Of a stretch of DNA of 64,000 nt, positions 43,023 to 51,666 are shown piece by piece. Each line of letters begins with the position of its first letter. Position 1 is the first letter of the stretch. Below the pieces are notes generated by a model. That model did not search any database. It had not been told where the DNA came from and saw nothing but the letters and a program-made list of their open reading frames with translations. The stretch is from Methanobacteriota archaeon (GTDB lineage Archaea; Halobacteriota; Methanomicrobia; Methanomicrobiales; Methanoculleaceae). The stretch is from assembly GCA_023393455.1 (NCBI GenBank), contig JAEWLJ010000015.1, forward strand, positions 124,001 through 188,000, read 5' to 3'. The position numbers and the translations under genes are program-made.

Positions 43023-43613
43023 TTACTTCCCGAACCGCCGCGCCCGCGACTGAAAGTCCCGGAGCGCCCGGAGAAAGTCTACCTTCCGGAGCAGCGCCCA
43101 GTTGACGTCGAGGAAGAAGAGTTCTGAGTAGACCGACTGCCAGATGAGGAAGTCGGTCAGGTGGTCGCCGCCGGTCTTGATGACGAGGTCCGGCTCGTAT
43201 TTGAAGGTGAGGTAGGACTCGAGCACGTCTTCGTCGACCGACCCCGGGTCCACCCCGTCCTCGGCCATCCTTCGGACGCACCCGGCGATCTCCTCCCTGC
43301 CGCTCTTGCCGATCGCCACCGTCACGTCCATGCCTTCGCCGCTGACCTCCTTCTCGTCGCGGTAGTGCAGGGTCAGGCGCGCGATCGCCGAGACCTCGCG
43401 GATCCGCGGGAGGTAGCGTTCCAGCCGGGCGGGGTCGGCGGTGCTGATATGGAACGTCGCACTCTTGATCCCGAGGTCACGGCACCACCCGGCGGCACGG
43501 GCGAGGTTGCCGGGGGCGTCGAGCATGTCCTGCTCGGTGATCATGAAGCAGACGTGTTCCGGGAGCGTCCGGAGATCGCGGAGGAGGATCTTCTCGTAGA
43601 ACCGGTAGATCAT
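43023..43613 (-). CDS. Degenerate cis-prenyltransferase homologue (putative non-catalytic subunit)
   Basis: The 196-residue protein is similar to the cis-prenyltransferase fold throughout, ending with LVIKTGGDHLTDFLIWQSVYSELFF and RRFGK. The catalytic DGN-R motif is replaced by FMITEQDML, and the usual Arg of IRTSGE is Lys. This is the pattern of non-catalytic partner subunits such as eukaryotic NgBR. Heteromeric cis-prenyltransferases are also reported in methanogenic archaea. Its probable partner at 42069 is convergent. ATG 43613 overlaps the stop of the PolX-like gene by 4 bases. Confidence 0.75.
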   Translation of the reverse strand: MIYRFYEKILLRDLRTLPEHVCFMITEQDMLDAPGNLARAAGWCRDLGIKSATFHISTADPARLERYLPRIREVSAIARLTLHYRDEKEVSGEGMDVTVAIGKSGREEIAGCVRRMAEDGVDPGSVDEDVLESYLTFKYEPDLVIKTGGDHLTDFLIWQSVYSELFFLDVNWALLRKVDFLRALRDFQSRARRFGK

Positions 43614-45214
43614 GCCGCCCACTCCAGCAGCGCGGAAAGGGAGCGGGTGTTCAGGACGTCGTCCGGGGCGCACCAGCCCCGGCGCGCTAGAGTTATACCG
43701 TAGCGTATATGTGCAAACTCGCCGTTTCTATGGGCATCTGTTCCTATAGCCAGTTTCACTCCTTTCATCTTGGCCTGCCGGATATAAATATCCTCAAGAT
43801 CGAGCCGGTGGGGCGATGCATTGATCTCAAGAGCCGTCCCCGTCACCGCCGCGTGTGCGATGACGCGTTCGAGGTCGACGTCATACGCCGGCCTCCGGCC
43901 GAGCAGGCGGCCGGTGGGATGGCCGATGATATCGACGTGCTCGTTCTCCATCGCGGTGAGGATGCGCCGGGTCAGGACGTCCTGGTCCTGGGAGAACCCC
44001 GAGTGGACGGAGGCGATCACCAGGTCGAGGTCGGCAAGAACCCTGTTCTCGTACCCGAGCGTGCCGTCGCTCCTGATGTCCACCTCGCTCCCGGAGAGGA
44101 GCTGGCAGCCGTGGTGCCGGTTGATACGCTCGATCTCGGCCTGCTGCTTTGCCAGGGCCTCAGGGCCCACCCTTGATGAGTGGTCGGTGATGACAACGTA
44201 CTCGTAACCCCTTCTCTCCCCTGCCTCCGCCACATCCTCGAGCGACTGGCGCCCGTCACTCCATCCGGTGTGAGCGTGGAGGTCGCCTTGCACGTCTGAG
44301 AGATCGATCAGATCGGGGAGGGCGTGCCGGAGGGCGAGTTCGATCTCGCCCCGGTCCTCCCGCAGTTCCGGCGGGACCGTCTCCATCCCGAGGAACGAAA
44401 AGACCTCCTCCTCGGTTGCGAACTCCTGCAACCGCCCGCTTGCGGTCTCAAAGAGCCCCTCAGGCGTGAGCCGGTAGTCCTGTCGCGCCGCCACCTGCCC
44501 AAGCCTCTCCAGGAACCCGGCCGAGCCGGTGGCGCAGAGGAGCGCGGTGCCGCACCGGCCGGGTTCGGTGAACCGGACGTCCACCCCGCCCTCAAGGGTC
44601 TCCGGCCGGTCTTTGAGAGCGACGACCGTGAGCCTGCCGACAGTGCTCGACCCCCGCCGGTAACTCCCCGCGACCGTGTACTGCCCGTCCGGCAGGGCCG
44701 CGAGCACCGCGTCGGCCTGCGGGCGGGTCATTCGGTCTGACCTTCGCCGGAACTGCTCGATGCCCTTGCGGATCGTCGCCTCCTTCTTTGCCCCGAACCC
44801 GGGAAGCGCCCTGAGCCGGTGCCCCTTCACCGCCCGTTCCAGGTCGTCCAGTGTCCGGATGCCGAGTTCCCCGTAGAGAACGTGCAGCGTCCCCGGCCCC
44901 ACCCCGGCGACCCCGAGCAGTTCGACGACCGATCCGGGTATGGTCGCCTGGAGGTCTTTCAACTCCTCGAACGTTCCGGTGGCGGCAATCTCGCGGATCT
45001 GGCCGGCAATCCTCTCCCCTATCCCCGGGATACGGGTGAGTTCCTCCTCGTCGAGCCCGGCAACCGGGAGGGAGAGGCGGTCGATCTGCCGCGCCGCCCG
45101 CTCGTAGGCCGCGATCCGGTACCGGTCCTCCCCCGCGATCCCGAGGAGGCGGGCCATCAACGCGAGTCGCTCGGCGACATCCCTGTTCGTGACCTGCCCC
45201 TCCAGGGTTCCCAT
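43610..45214 (-). CDS. PolX-like protein, PHP domain intact, polymerase site degenerate
   Basis: The 534-residue protein has N-terminal helix-hairpin-helix motifs (IPGIGERIAGQI, VAGVGPGTLHVLY, LPGFGAKKEA), a Pol X-like nucleotidyltransferase region (about 165-310) and a C-terminal PHP domain (about 330-534). The PHP motifs HAHTGWSDG, ITDHSS, SVHSGF, GHPTGR and TDAHR are all present. In the polymerase part the paired aspartates are missing: the GDVDI motif of the paralogue at 59276 reads VGRLTVV here. It likely works as a PHP phosphoesterase or exonuclease. ATG 45214 is chosen from the family start. Confidence 0.85.
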   Translation of the reverse strand: MGTLEGQVTNRDVAERLALMARLLGIAGEDRYRIAAYERAARQIDRLSLPVAGLDEEELTRIPGIGERIAGQIREIAATGTFEELKDLQATIPGSVVELLGVAGVGPGTLHVLYGELGIRTLDDLERAVKGHRLRALPGFGAKKEATIRKGIEQFRRRSDRMTRPQADAVLAALPDGQYTVAGSYRRGSSTVGRLTVVALKDRPETLEGGVDVRFTEPGRCGTALLCATGSAGFLERLGQVAARQDYRLTPEGLFETASGRLQEFATEEEVFSFLGMETVPPELREDRGEIELALRHALPDLIDLSDVQGDLHAHTGWSDGRQSLEDVAEAGERRGYEYVVITDHSSRVGPEALAKQQAEIERINRHHGCQLLSGSEVDIRSDGTLGYENRVLADLDLVIASVHSGFSQDQDVLTRRILTAMENEHVDIIGHPTGRLLGRRPAYDVDLERVIAHAAVTGTALEINASPHRLDLEDIYIRQAKMKGVKLAIGTDAHRNGEFAHIRYGITLARRGWCAPDDVLNTRSLSALLEWAA

Positions 45215-45357
45215 GATCACCCTTCCTCCCCAAAACCATATAGACCTTGATGCTCTCCGGCACCTGCAAGATACCCGCCGCGGCTCCCCTGTATCGCGCC
45301 CCGAGCCTCGTGACACTACCCAAATCCATAAACTTGTAGAAGTAAAATTGATTGTAA

Positions 45358-45987
45358 ATGATTCCTTCCACGTTTGAGGATTATCTCGAAGCAATCCTCA
45401 CGATCACGGAGAGCGGCGGCCGGGCGGCGACGCTGGACGAGATAGCGGCGGCCCTCGATACCGGGAAGGAGACCGCCGGGACGACCGTTGCCTCTCTGGT
45501 CGAGGAAGGATACCTGGAGCGGGCGGACGGCGAAGCCGTCAGGCTTACCGGGAAGGGCTCATTGGTGGCGTCACAGGTGGCGCGGAAGCACCGTGTTCTC
45601 CAGTGTTTTTTGACGGAGATGCTCGGCGTCGATGAGGGTGCAGCGAGCAGGGAGGCCTGCACCCTCGAACACGGGATATCCGACGAGACGATCGAGCGGC
45701 TCTCCTCCTACATGGACGGCGCCCAGTCCCCGCCGGGGTGTATGGAATGTTGCAGGGTGCAGGACTGCACGCTGCTCGACTGCAAGGAAGGCGACACCGT
45801 CCGGGTGGCGATGATGCGCGGACCCCGGCGGCACCGGAGGCTGCTCGATCTCGGCATCTTCCCCGGAGAGATCGTGCAGATCCGGCGCAAACTCCCGAAC
45901 GAGTCGGTCGTCGTCAGGGTGAAAGGCTGCGACATCGCTATCAGCCCCGAGATCGCGCGATCGATCGTCGTGGAGTCATGTCCATGA
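45358..45987 (+). CDS. DtxR-family metal-dependent regulator with FeoA domain
   Basis: The 209-residue protein has a DtxR winged helix (1-65, STFEDYLEAILTI, EIAAALDTGKETAGTTVASLVEEGYL) and a dimerisation/metal-binding region (66-125, VARKHRVLQCFL, LEHGISDE). A Cys-rich linker (CMECCRVQDCTLLDC) leads to a FeoA/SH3-like domain (about 140-209). It probably senses Fe(II) or Mn(II) and controls feoB, which it overlaps by 4 bases (ATGA). The Cys-rich linker is unusual and may bind metal. A TATA-like CATAAACTT at 45327 suggests a leaderless mRNA. Confidence 0.9.
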   Translation: MIPSTFEDYLEAILTITESGGRAATLDEIAAALDTGKETAGTTVASLVEEGYLERADGEAVRLTGKGSLVASQVARKHRVLQCFLTEMLGVDEGAASREACTLEHGISDETIERLSSYMDGAQSPPGCMECCRVQDCTLLDCKEGDTVRVAMMRGPRRHRRLLDLGIFPGEIVQIRRKLPNESVVVRVKGCDIAISPEIARSIVVESCP

Positions 45988-47834
45988 GGTTCGCGCTGAT
46001 CGGCAACCCCAGCGTCGGCAAATCCCTGATCTTCAACCAGCTCACCGGTCTCGGGGTGGAGGTGAGCAACTACCCCGGAACCACCGTCGAGCTGCAGCGG
46101 GGCAACACCTGTTTCCAGCGCGAGATCGTCGAGCTCGTGGACCTTCCGGGGGTCTATTCGCTCGAAGGGAACTCGGACGAGGAAGGCCTGGTCCGCCGGT
46201 TCCTGGAGCAGCAGGACGTCGATGCGGTCATCGTGGTGACGAACGTCACCCGCCTGGAACGCAACCTCTACCTCCTCCTCCAGGTGGCGGAGTACGGCCT
46301 CCCGATGGTCGTCGTGCTGAACATGATCGACGAAGCCGCAAAACAGGGGCTTGAGGTCGATCCCGGCCCGATTCACGACCTTCTCGGCGTCGAGGTGATC
46401 CAGACGGCGGCGTCGCAGGGGAAGAACATCGACCGGATCATCCCGGCGGCTCTCGCCGCCTCGAGCCCGTCGGTGGTCGAGATCCCCTACGACCACCACA
46501 TCGAGGCGGCCGTCCGGAGCCTCGGGAAGATGTTCGGTGCCGACCGAAAAGAGAGCGTCCGTGCGCTCCTCGGGTTCGGCGACAACCCGGAACAACTCGA
46601 GGCGGCGCGGACGATCTCCGACGAGATCGAGTCCCGGCACCGGATGACGGTCGCCCAGATCATCGCGGCCAACCGGCACAACTTCGCCCACGAGATCGCC
46701 GACCTCACCGTGAAGGAGGAGCCCCACCTCCCCCAGACCGATCCGGACAGCATCCTGACGCGGATCATCCCCGGGATGCCGATCCTCATCGGTATCCTGG
46801 TCGGGATGCTCCTCTTCGTCTTCATCGCGGGATCGTTCCTCGAAGAGATGATCGTAGGACTCTTCGAGGTCTTTGCGATACAACCCTTCGTCGCGCTCGG
46901 GCTGCCGCCGCTCGTCGAGGCGCTCGGGACATCGGTCCTCATCGCGCTCCAGGCGGGTTTCGGGATAGCGTTCCCGTACGTCCTCCTCTTCTACATCATC
47001 ATCTCCATCCTCGAGGACTCGGGTTACATGACCCGGGCGGCGTTCCTTGCCGACAACGCTATGCACCGGGTCGGGATGCACGGCGGAGCGGTCATCCCCC
47101 TCACCCTGGCGTTCGGGTGCAACGTGCCGGCCATCATGAGCATCCGGCTCCTGCGTTCCCGGCGCGAGCGGATCATCGCCTCGTTCCTGGTCACGATGGT
47201 TCCCTGCTCGGCCCGGACGGTCATCATCGCCGGGATTGTGGCGAGTTTCGTCGGCATCGCGGCGGCGTTCAGCGTATACGCCATCATCTTCGTCCTGATC
47301 CTCATAACAGGGCTCGTCCTCTCCCGGGTGACGCCCGGCGAGCGGTTCGGGATGATCATGGAGATGGTTCCGCTCCGCTGGCCGGACCCGAAACTGGTGA
47401 TGAAGAAGTCCTGGACGCGCCTATCGGAGTTTCTCTTCATCGCGATGCCGCTCCTCCTTGCGGGAAGCGTCGTCCTCGGGCTCCTGGAGTTCTTCGGCGT
47501 CATGGCGTACTTCGAGGGGCTCGTGGAACCCTACACCATGGCCCTCCTCGGCCTCCCCGGCTATGCGGCGACGGCGCTCATCTTCGGGATCCTCCGAAAA
47601 GAGATGGCGTTCGAGACCCTTGCCATCCTCGCGGGCACCGCCGACCTCGGAGCGGTGCTCTCGTCGCTGCAGCTCTACATATTCGCGGTCGTGACCGTCC
47701 TCTTCGTCCCCTGCCTCGCGACGATCACGGTTCTGTTGCGCGAAGTCGGCTCCAGGATCACGCTCGCGATCACGGCCTACACGGTCGCCCTCGGGCTCCT
47801 GGTCGGAGGCCTAATCCACTATCTCCTGTCATAA
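45984..47834 (+). CDS. feoB: Ferrous iron transporter FeoB
   Basis: The 616-residue protein imports Fe(II). The cytoplasmic GTPase domain has G1 GNPSVGKS (8-15), G2-like NYPGTTVE, G3 DLPG and G4 NMID, followed by a helical regulatory segment. The membrane part has the two Gate motifs, with LEDSGYMTRAAFL and FGCNVPAIM in the first and a C-terminal LLREVGSRIT. ATG 45984 overlaps the regulator's TGA and follows GGAG. An ATG two codons earlier is possible. No separate feoA is present, since the FeoA domain is on the regulator. Confidence 0.95.
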   Translation: MRFALIGNPSVGKSLIFNQLTGLGVEVSNYPGTTVELQRGNTCFQREIVELVDLPGVYSLEGNSDEEGLVRRFLEQQDVDAVIVVTNVTRLERNLYLLLQVAEYGLPMVVVLNMIDEAAKQGLEVDPGPIHDLLGVEVIQTAASQGKNIDRIIPAALAASSPSVVEIPYDHHIEAAVRSLGKMFGADRKESVRALLGFGDNPEQLEAARTISDEIESRHRMTVAQIIAANRHNFAHEIADLTVKEEPHLPQTDPDSILTRIIPGMPILIGILVGMLLFVFIAGSFLEEMIVGLFEVFAIQPFVALGLPPLVEALGTSVLIALQAGFGIAFPYVLLFYIIISILEDSGYMTRAAFLADNAMHRVGMHGGAVIPLTLAFGCNVPAIMSIRLLRSRRERIIASFLVTMVPCSARTVIIAGIVASFVGIAAAFSVYAIIFVLILITGLVLSRVTPGERFGMIMEMVPLRWPDPKLVMKKSWTRLSEFLFIAMPLLLAGSVVLGLLEFFGVMAYFEGLVEPYTMALLGLPGYAATALIFGILRKEMAFETLAILAGTADLGAVLSSLQLYIFAVVTVLFVPCLATITVLLREVGSRITLAITAYTVALGLLVGGLIHYLLS

Positions 47835-47847
47835 CTGGTATAGGAAG

Positions 47848-48567
47848 ATGTACACTTACGAAACCGGCATCCCGGCTATCGACGGGGAGTATGGGGGCCT
47901 GCGGGCCGCCACAAATATTCTCCTTCTGGCGCCTCCTCTCTCTTACGCTGAGCTTCTGGCATACCGGATTGCCTCTCCCCTGCCCGGAGAATGGGCCGTT
48001 GCCATATCGGCCGACGAGCGTGCCTCCGACGCGGTCGATGCGTTCCGCAGGTTCGGGGCGGAAAGGAACCGGGTCGGGATCATCGACGCGGTCACGAAGA
48101 GTTCGGTGCCCACCCTGCGGGACACGGCAAAGGCAAAGTTCGTCACGAGCCCTCTCGACCTGACCAACATGGGGATCAAGTTCTCCCGGATGGTGGAGGA
48201 TATGTGGAAGGAAGGGGTGATGGCCGATCCTCCGGGCCCGATGCCTCCGCCGATCCGGCTCTGCGTCCACTCGGTCTCGACGCTTCTTATGTACGCGCAG
48301 CTGGAGGTGACCTACCGGTTCCTCCACGTGATCACCAACAGGGTGAAGAAACTGGAGGGGATCGCGGTCTACACCCTCAACAGCGAGTCGTTCGACACGC
48401 GAACCATCTCCATGATCAAGCAGTTGATGAATATGGTCATCGAGGTGCGGGTTAATGACGGGGAAGGGGCGGTGGAGCGGGAGTTCCGCATCAGCGGCAT
48501 CCGCGGGAGGACGACCCCCTGGATCCGTTACTTCTACGACGATGGAGCGCTGACCTTTGAGCAATGA
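47848..48567 (+). CDS. RecA-fold ATPase-like protein lacking Walker A
   Basis: The 239-residue protein resembles the Rad55/KaiC-like archaeal RecA family. It starts YETGIPAIDGEYGGLRAATNILLLAPPLS, where the P-loop GPPGTGKT would be expected, but no G-K-T/S is present. LCVHSVSTLL is in the Walker B position. It has probably lost ATP hydrolysis and acts as a regulatory or structural partner. It starts 13 bases after feoB and is followed by diphthine synthase, so it may be in the same transcript. Confidence 0.72.
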   Translation: MYTYETGIPAIDGEYGGLRAATNILLLAPPLSYAELLAYRIASPLPGEWAVAISADERASDAVDAFRRFGAERNRVGIIDAVTKSSVPTLRDTAKAKFVTSPLDLTNMGIKFSRMVEDMWKEGVMADPPGPMPPPIRLCVHSVSTLLMYAQLEVTYRFLHVITNRVKKLEGIAVYTLNSESFDTRTISMIKQLMNMVIEVRVNDGEGAVEREFRISGIRGRTTPWIRYFYDDGALTFEQ

Positions 48568-48592
48568 CGGCAGAACCGGGAGTGAGGCATCG

Positions 48593-49345
48593 ATGCTGAC
48601 GTTCGTGGGTCTCGGGCTCTTCGACCTCGGAGACATATCGGTCAAAGGCCTCGAATACGTCAGGAGCGCCGATGCCGTCTTTTTAGAGGCGTATACGTCG
48701 CGGCTGATGGGGACGGACGTCGGTGCGATGCAGAAGTTCTTTGGGAAGGAGATCCGGGTGCTCGGCCGGGAGGACGTCGAGCAGAACCCCCGCGATATCC
48801 TCGATTGCGCCGCTGCCGGCCGGGTGGCGTTCCTGACGGGGGGAGACCCCATGGTCTCGACGACGCATGCGGATCTCCGGCTGCGGGCGGCCGCCGCCGG
48901 GATCGAGACCTCCATCATCCACGCGTCGTCGATATCGAGCGCGGTCTCGGGCCTCTCGGGTCTGCAGAACTACCGGTTCGGGAAGTCCTGCTCGGTGCCG
49001 TTCCCCGCGAAGGGCTGGTTCCCGACGGCCCCCCTCGAGACGATTGCGGCGAATCTTGCGCAGAACCTCCATACGATCGTCTACCTGGATATCCAGAACG
49101 ATCGCTACATGCGCGTCCCGGAGGCTATCGCCGTCCTCGAGGAGATGGCAGAGAAGCGCGGTATCGAACCGCCCGCACTCTACGTGGGGATCGCCCGGGC
49201 GGGCTCAGAGCATCCCGTGGTTGCCGCCGGGACCGGTGCGACCCTCAAGGAGACGGATTTCGGCCCCCCGCTCCACATCCTCGCCGTGCCGGCGGACCTC
49301 CATCCGGTTGAGCGCGAGTACCTGGAGTTCTTCGCCGGCCTATGA
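48593..49345 (+). CDS. dphB: Diphthine synthase
   Basis: The 250-residue SAM-dependent methyltransferase makes diphthine on the histidine of archaeal elongation factor 2. It begins MLTFVGLGLFDLGDISVKGLE, the tetrapyrrole-methylase fold, with TGGDPMVSTTHADLRLRA and YLDIQNDRYM later. ATG 48593 is preceded by GAGTGAGG. The frame starts upstream at TTG 48557, overlapping the previous gene, but the family start is clear. Its stop overlaps the DUF357 gene by 4 bases. Confidence 0.95.
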   Translation: MLTFVGLGLFDLGDISVKGLEYVRSADAVFLEAYTSRLMGTDVGAMQKFFGKEIRVLGREDVEQNPRDILDCAAAGRVAFLTGGDPMVSTTHADLRLRAAAAGIETSIIHASSISSAVSGLSGLQNYRFGKSCSVPFPAKGWFPTAPLETIAANLAQNLHTIVYLDIQNDRYMRVPEAIAVLEEMAEKRGIEPPALYVGIARAGSEHPVVAAGTGATLKETDFGPPLHILAVPADLHPVEREYLEFFAGL

Positions 49346-49911
49346 ACCTCGACGACTACGGCGCTCTGTACGGGGAGGCCCTCTCCCTCGCCCGGCTCGC
49401 CGTCCCGGACGGCACCCCCCTCTCCCGGGCGGCCGGGGAGGTGCTCGAGATGGCTACTGCCTACCACAACGACGGGTTCGTATTTCTCCGGGCGGGCGAC
49501 CGGGTGAACGCCCTCGCTGCGTTCACCTACGGGCTCGGCTGGCTTGATGCAGGCTCGCGCCTCGGGTTGCTCGCGCCCTCTCTCGCCCACCCCCCGGGGG
49601 CGGTGGATGCGGGGATACTGGAGTCGCAGGACGCCCATCTTGACGAGAAGGCGCACCGCTACCGGCGGATGCTCGATGCGGCCCTCGCGGGGGTCGAGGC
49701 GGCGGCGGACGAGGCGAGCCCGCATCATGCAGCGGCCGGGGAGTTTTATTCGGCGGCACGCGCCTGGTATGCGCAGGGTGTGGCGTACCTCGATGCGGGC
49801 GACCGCGCCGCCGCCCTCGCCCGGTTCAGCTACGGCTACGCCTGGCTCGATGCCGGCATTCGCGCGGGGCTGTTTCGGATAACCGGGGAACGGGATCTTT
49901 TCACCGTTTAG
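49342..49911 (+). CDS. DUF357 protein with internal duplication
   Basis: The 189-residue helical protein has two copies of the DUF357 pattern. The first is near 35-78 (YHNDGFVFLRAGDRVNALAAF and YGLGWLDAGSRLGLL), and the second is near 132-180 (YAQGVAYLDAGDRAAALARF and YGYAWLDAGIRAGLF). The family normally has one copy of about 80-90 residues. Genes of this family often follow diphthine synthase in methanogens, and here the start overlaps the dphB stop. The function is unknown. Confidence 0.82.
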   Translation: MNLDDYGALYGEALSLARLAVPDGTPLSRAAGEVLEMATAYHNDGFVFLRAGDRVNALAAFTYGLGWLDAGSRLGLLAPSLAHPPGAVDAGILESQDAHLDEKAHRYRRMLDAALAGVEAAADEASPHHAAAGEFYSAARAWYAQGVAYLDAGDRAAALARFSYGYAWLDAGIRAGLFRITGERDLFTV

Positions 49912-50132
49912 GATCCGCGTATCCTCCCCCTTTGCCCGTTATCCTGCGGATCCCCGGTTTTATCGATCTTTCGATGAAACCATCGTTAAATACTAGCCGC
50001 ACGATATTTAATAACACAAATTCGGGCGTTTCCCCCCGGTGCTGCCCGGCCGAGCGCAAACGGCTGCAGGAAGCGAGAGGGGATGAGGGCGACGGCCTTT
50101 GGGGCCGTCTCCGTGGCCCGGGAGCGTAGAGG
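49912..50132. other. Intergenic region with promoter for 50133
   Basis: No gene is seen in this 221-base stretch. A TATA-like CGATATTTAATA lies near 50001-50013, upstream of the flippase-like gene. An inverted repeat TTTTATCGA with TCGATGAAA is found near 49955-49977 and may terminate the previous operon. Confidence 0.4.
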
Positions 50133-51173
50133 ATGAAGAAGTCTCAGTGGAAGTGGCTGATCGTCTCGCTCAGTTTCAGCGCCCTTGTCATGGCGGGCGT
50201 TCTCTACTTCACCGTCGACGAGTCGACGATCGAGTACCTCGGCCGGATAAACCCGTACTACCTGGTTCTCGGCGCCCTCCTCCACGTCCTCTCGCTCGGG
50301 TTCTGGGCGCTCCGTATCCAGAAGATGTCGGCGTCGCTCGGCTACCGGGTGCACCTCACCCACTGCATGAACCTGGTCCTGGCGAACCTGCTCGTCGCGG
50401 CGGTAACCCCGTCCCAGGCGGGCGGGGAACCGATCCGGATTCACGAACTCTACCGGGCGGGCGTTCCGGTCGGGGACGCCACCGCCGTCGTCATCATGGA
50501 GCGGATCCTGGATGGGATCATCCTCGGGGTGCTCGGGGCGTTCGCCATGCTCTTCCTCGGCAACTACTGGAGCAGCCTCGCCTCGGGGTTCAGCGGGCTG
50601 AGCGCCCTGATGTACGCTGCCTGGATCTTCGTCACCCTCTTCGTGCTGGTCTTCGTCTACTCCGTCAAGAACCCGGACCATCTCAAGCGGGCGCTCAAAG
50701 GGATCTCGCGGTGGATCGACCGTCGCTGGCACTTGAAGCGGTTCGAGAGCCTGCTGGAGACGATCGACCGCGAGGTGGACAACTTCAACAAAGGCCTTGT
50801 CAAGTTCGTGAACCACGGGAAAAGCGGCCTCGTCTGGGGGATGTTCTTCACCCTGCTCTTCTGGATCTCGGAGTTCGTCGTCGCATCGCTGCTGCTCATC
50901 GGCCTCGGGCAGCCCCCGTACTTCATCGAGTCGTTCGTCGTCCAGCTCGCCATCGCCATCATCATGATGATCCCGCTCACCCCGGGCGGCTCGGGCGTTG
51001 CGGAGATCGGCGCTACGTCGCTCTACAGCCTCTTTGTCCCGTCGGCGATCGTGGGTGTCTTCGTCCTCCTCTGGAGGCTGATCTTCTACTACTTAAACAT
51101 CCTCCTCGGTCTCCTGTCGAGTCTCGTCATTGTCCGGCGCGAGTACCTTGCCCGCGCCAGAAAACAGCGGTGA
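50133..51173 (+). CDS. Flippase-like (LPG synthase TM region) membrane protein
   Basis: The 346-residue protein has about 8 transmembrane segments and the family motifs TPSQAGGEPIRIHELYRAG (93-111), VIMERILDG and MMIPLTPGGSGVAEIGA (near 279-295). It belongs to the UPF0104/lysylphosphatidylglycerol synthase transmembrane family, which includes AglD-type proteins. A lipid-linked sugar or lipid-handling role is suggested by relatives. It lacks the soluble synthetase domain. It stands alone, followed by the BFN protein. Confidence 0.88.
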   Translation: MKKSQWKWLIVSLSFSALVMAGVLYFTVDESTIEYLGRINPYYLVLGALLHVLSLGFWALRIQKMSASLGYRVHLTHCMNLVLANLLVAAVTPSQAGGEPIRIHELYRAGVPVGDATAVVIMERILDGIILGVLGAFAMLFLGNYWSSLASGFSGLSALMYAAWIFVTLFVLVFVYSVKNPDHLKRALKGISRWIDRRWHLKRFESLLETIDREVDNFNKGLVKFVNHGKSGLVWGMFFTLLFWISEFVVASLLLIGLGQPPYFIESFVVQLAIAIIMMIPLTPGGSGVAEIGATSLYSLFVPSAIVGVFVLLWRLIFYYLNILLGLLSSLVIVRREYLARARKQR

Positions 51174-51219
51174 TTGACCCCAAGGTATAAGCATCAGAAG
51201 GCTGATGTCAGGTGATCAC

Positions 51220-51666
51220 ATGACGACCCAAAGCTGCAGGGTGCAGGGCGTGTTCATGTCGGTGAGCGAGATGGGAGCGGCGCCGACGGTCATCCTGGAT
51301 GCCGGGAGCGACAGCACGATACCCATCTACGTCGGGCTATGGGAGGCGATCTCGATCAGCAACGCGCTCAACAGCGAGATGCTCCCCCGCCCCATCACCC
51401 ACGATCTCATCGTTGAGATGTTTCGGAACTTTGCGATATCGCTCGATTCCCTGCACATCGATTCTCTGGAGGAGGGGGTCTTCTACGCCAAACTCCATCT
51501 GCGGCAGGGGTCGCGAACCGAGATCATGGACTGTCGACCGAGCGACGGGATAGCCATCGCTCTGCGTTACCGGGCGCCGATCATGATCGAGGATACGGTC
51601 GTGGAGACGGCGGCGGTGAAGAAGGACGACCTCCCGAAGATGGTCGACCTGAAAGAGTATCTCTGA
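51220..51666 (+). CDS. BFN (bifunctional nuclease/DUF151) domain protein
   Basis: The 148-residue protein has the DUF151 pattern, with DAGSDSTIPIYVGLWEA, RPITHDLIVEM and the conserved MDCRPSDGIAIALRY near 106-120. ATG 51220 is chosen because AGGTGATC, a match to the 16S anti-Shine-Dalgarno, ends 3 bases before it. The ORF also allows ATG 51205. A plant homologue was reported to have DNase and RNase activity, but the role in archaea is unknown. Its stop abuts the hisE stop (convergent). Confidence 0.86.
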   Translation: MTTQSCRVQGVFMSVSEMGAAPTVILDAGSDSTIPIYVGLWEAISISNALNSEMLPRPITHDLIVEMFRNFAISLDSLHIDSLEEGVFYAKLHLRQGSRTEIMDCRPSDGIAIALRYRAPIMIEDTVVETAAVKKDDLPKMVDLKEYL

